DNA of 6,387 bases from Desulfobacteraceae bacterium (lineage in GTDB: Bacteria; Desulfobacterota; Desulfobacteria; Desulfobacterales; UBA11574), in NCBI GenBank assembly GCA_013203195.1, contig JABMQM010000490.1:1-6387 (forward strand). The letters are read 5' to 3'. Positions within the stretch are counted from its first letter, which is position 1; each line of letters begins with the position of its first letter. Of the stretch, positions 6,271-6,387 are shown piece by piece. Both the position numbers and the translations under genes were made by a program. The notes beneath the pieces are model-generated. The model was not told where the DNA came from. It ran no database searches and saw nothing but the letters and a program-made list of their open reading frames with translations.

Positions 6271-6387
6271 TGTTAGGATGCTGCGACCTTGCATATTCCG
6301 GACGATCGCGAACACCAATTCCGATTGATCGCGAACAGTGTTCCGTTTGATCGCGAACAGTGTTCCGGAGCATCACGAACAAAAAAA
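6271..6387. mobile_element. Probable terminal segment of an IS21-family element (body beyond window)
   Basis: Inferred only from the 22-23 bp repeat array at 6296-6387 and the absence of any other explanation for it. The left boundary at 6271 is a guess based on a TGT trinucleotide, since IS21-type ends begin with TG. The array would serve as transposase-binding sites. The sequence left of it carries no istA or istB. Confidence 0.4.
6296..6387. repeat. Tandem array of four 22-23 bp repeats, IS21-type transposon end
   Basis: Four units start with TTCCG at 6296, 6319, 6341 and 6363, spaced 23, 22 and 22 bp. The consensus is TTCCG, three variable bases, then GATCGCGAACAGTG; the last unit is diverged (CATCACGAAC) and is followed by a run of A to the window end. 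Read on the minus strand the unit is TGTTCGCGATC with CGGAA, which resembles the multiple terminal repeats bound by transposase at the ends of IS21-family (IstA/IstB) elements; this match is from memory. No transposase gene lies in the window, so the element body would be to the right, past base 6387. The exact tip is uncertain: a TGT at 6271-6273, just outside the array, is one candidate. Confidence 0.65.

Larger units (their letters stand above)
5981..6295. other. Intergenic stretch without a convincing gene
   Basis: After the stand-alone receiver stops there is no plus-strand ORF of useful length and no clear intrinsic terminator. The stretch holds an imperfect 20-bp direct repeat pair (6135-6154 and 6223-6242), a hairpin (6237-6266) and one short minus-strand frame, each listed separately. 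I found no tRNA-like fold or family I recognise. Confidence 0.6.

Noticed and set aside
6291..6320. Outward minus-strand promoter at the repeat array (TTGGTG, 17 bp, TATGCA)
   Set aside because: The spacing is right, but both hexamers match the consensus at only about three of six positions.
6334..6366. LexA-like boxes: GAAC and GTTC inverted pairs within the repeat array (6334-6344 and 6356-6366)
   Set aside because: The spacing between GAAC and GTTC is three bases, whereas the Gram-positive-type SOS box needs four. The pairs arise from the junction of tandem repeat units.
6296..6387. CRISPR array
   Set aside because: The units are contiguous 22-23 bp repeats with only about three variable bases each, so there are no spacers, and no cas gene is nearby.

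Overview
The window holds a dense cluster of two-component/phosphorelay genes, all on the plus strand, followed by about 400 bp of non-coding DNA that ends in a repeat array resembling the end of an IS21-type insertion sequence. Base composition is moderate. The protein style points to a sulfate-reducer-type deltaproteobacterium (Desulfobacterota, for example Desulfobacterales): many soluble hybrid kinases, an H-box of the form AHDLNNILSG, and a receiver with DMIMDPGIDG. That placement rests on family recall only; no marker gene is present.

Layout: (1) 1-2239, a hybrid histidine kinase cut off by the left window edge: [partial REC]-coiled coil-HisKA-HATPase-REC-REC-HPt. (2) 2240-2386, a gap containing an orphan receiver-type gene start and a GC-rich hairpin. 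(3) 2387/2399-2713, a free-standing HPt protein. (4) 2783-4720, a second soluble hybrid kinase, REC-PAS-HisKA-HATPase-REC. (5) 4721-4912, a 192-bp gap with two hairpins and overlapping palindromes. (6) 4913-5575, a REC protein fused to a phosphoacceptor (DHp) helical domain with no ATPase domain. (7) 5594-5980, a stand-alone receiver. (8) 5981-6387, no convincing gene; it has a 20-bp direct repeat pair, a hairpin, a doubtful minus-strand 41-codon ORF and, from 6296, four tandem 22-23 bp repeats.

Taken together, the window encodes seven receiver domains (one partial), two complete kinase cores, two HPt domains and one kinase-less DHp domain, but no recognisable output domain (no HTH, GGDEF, EAL, HD-GYP or AAA+) and no transmembrane segment. 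The parts needed for a multi-step His-Asp-His-Asp relay are present, with free phosphotransfer and receiver modules that could connect the two kinases. The signal input and the final output must lie outside the window, or the free receivers act by protein-protein contact. The individual domain families are well known. The unusual points are the effector-less combination, the Asn at the phosphoacceptor site of one receiver, the REC-DHp protein, and sequence traces of a lost or rearranged receiver gene in the 2240-2386 gap.
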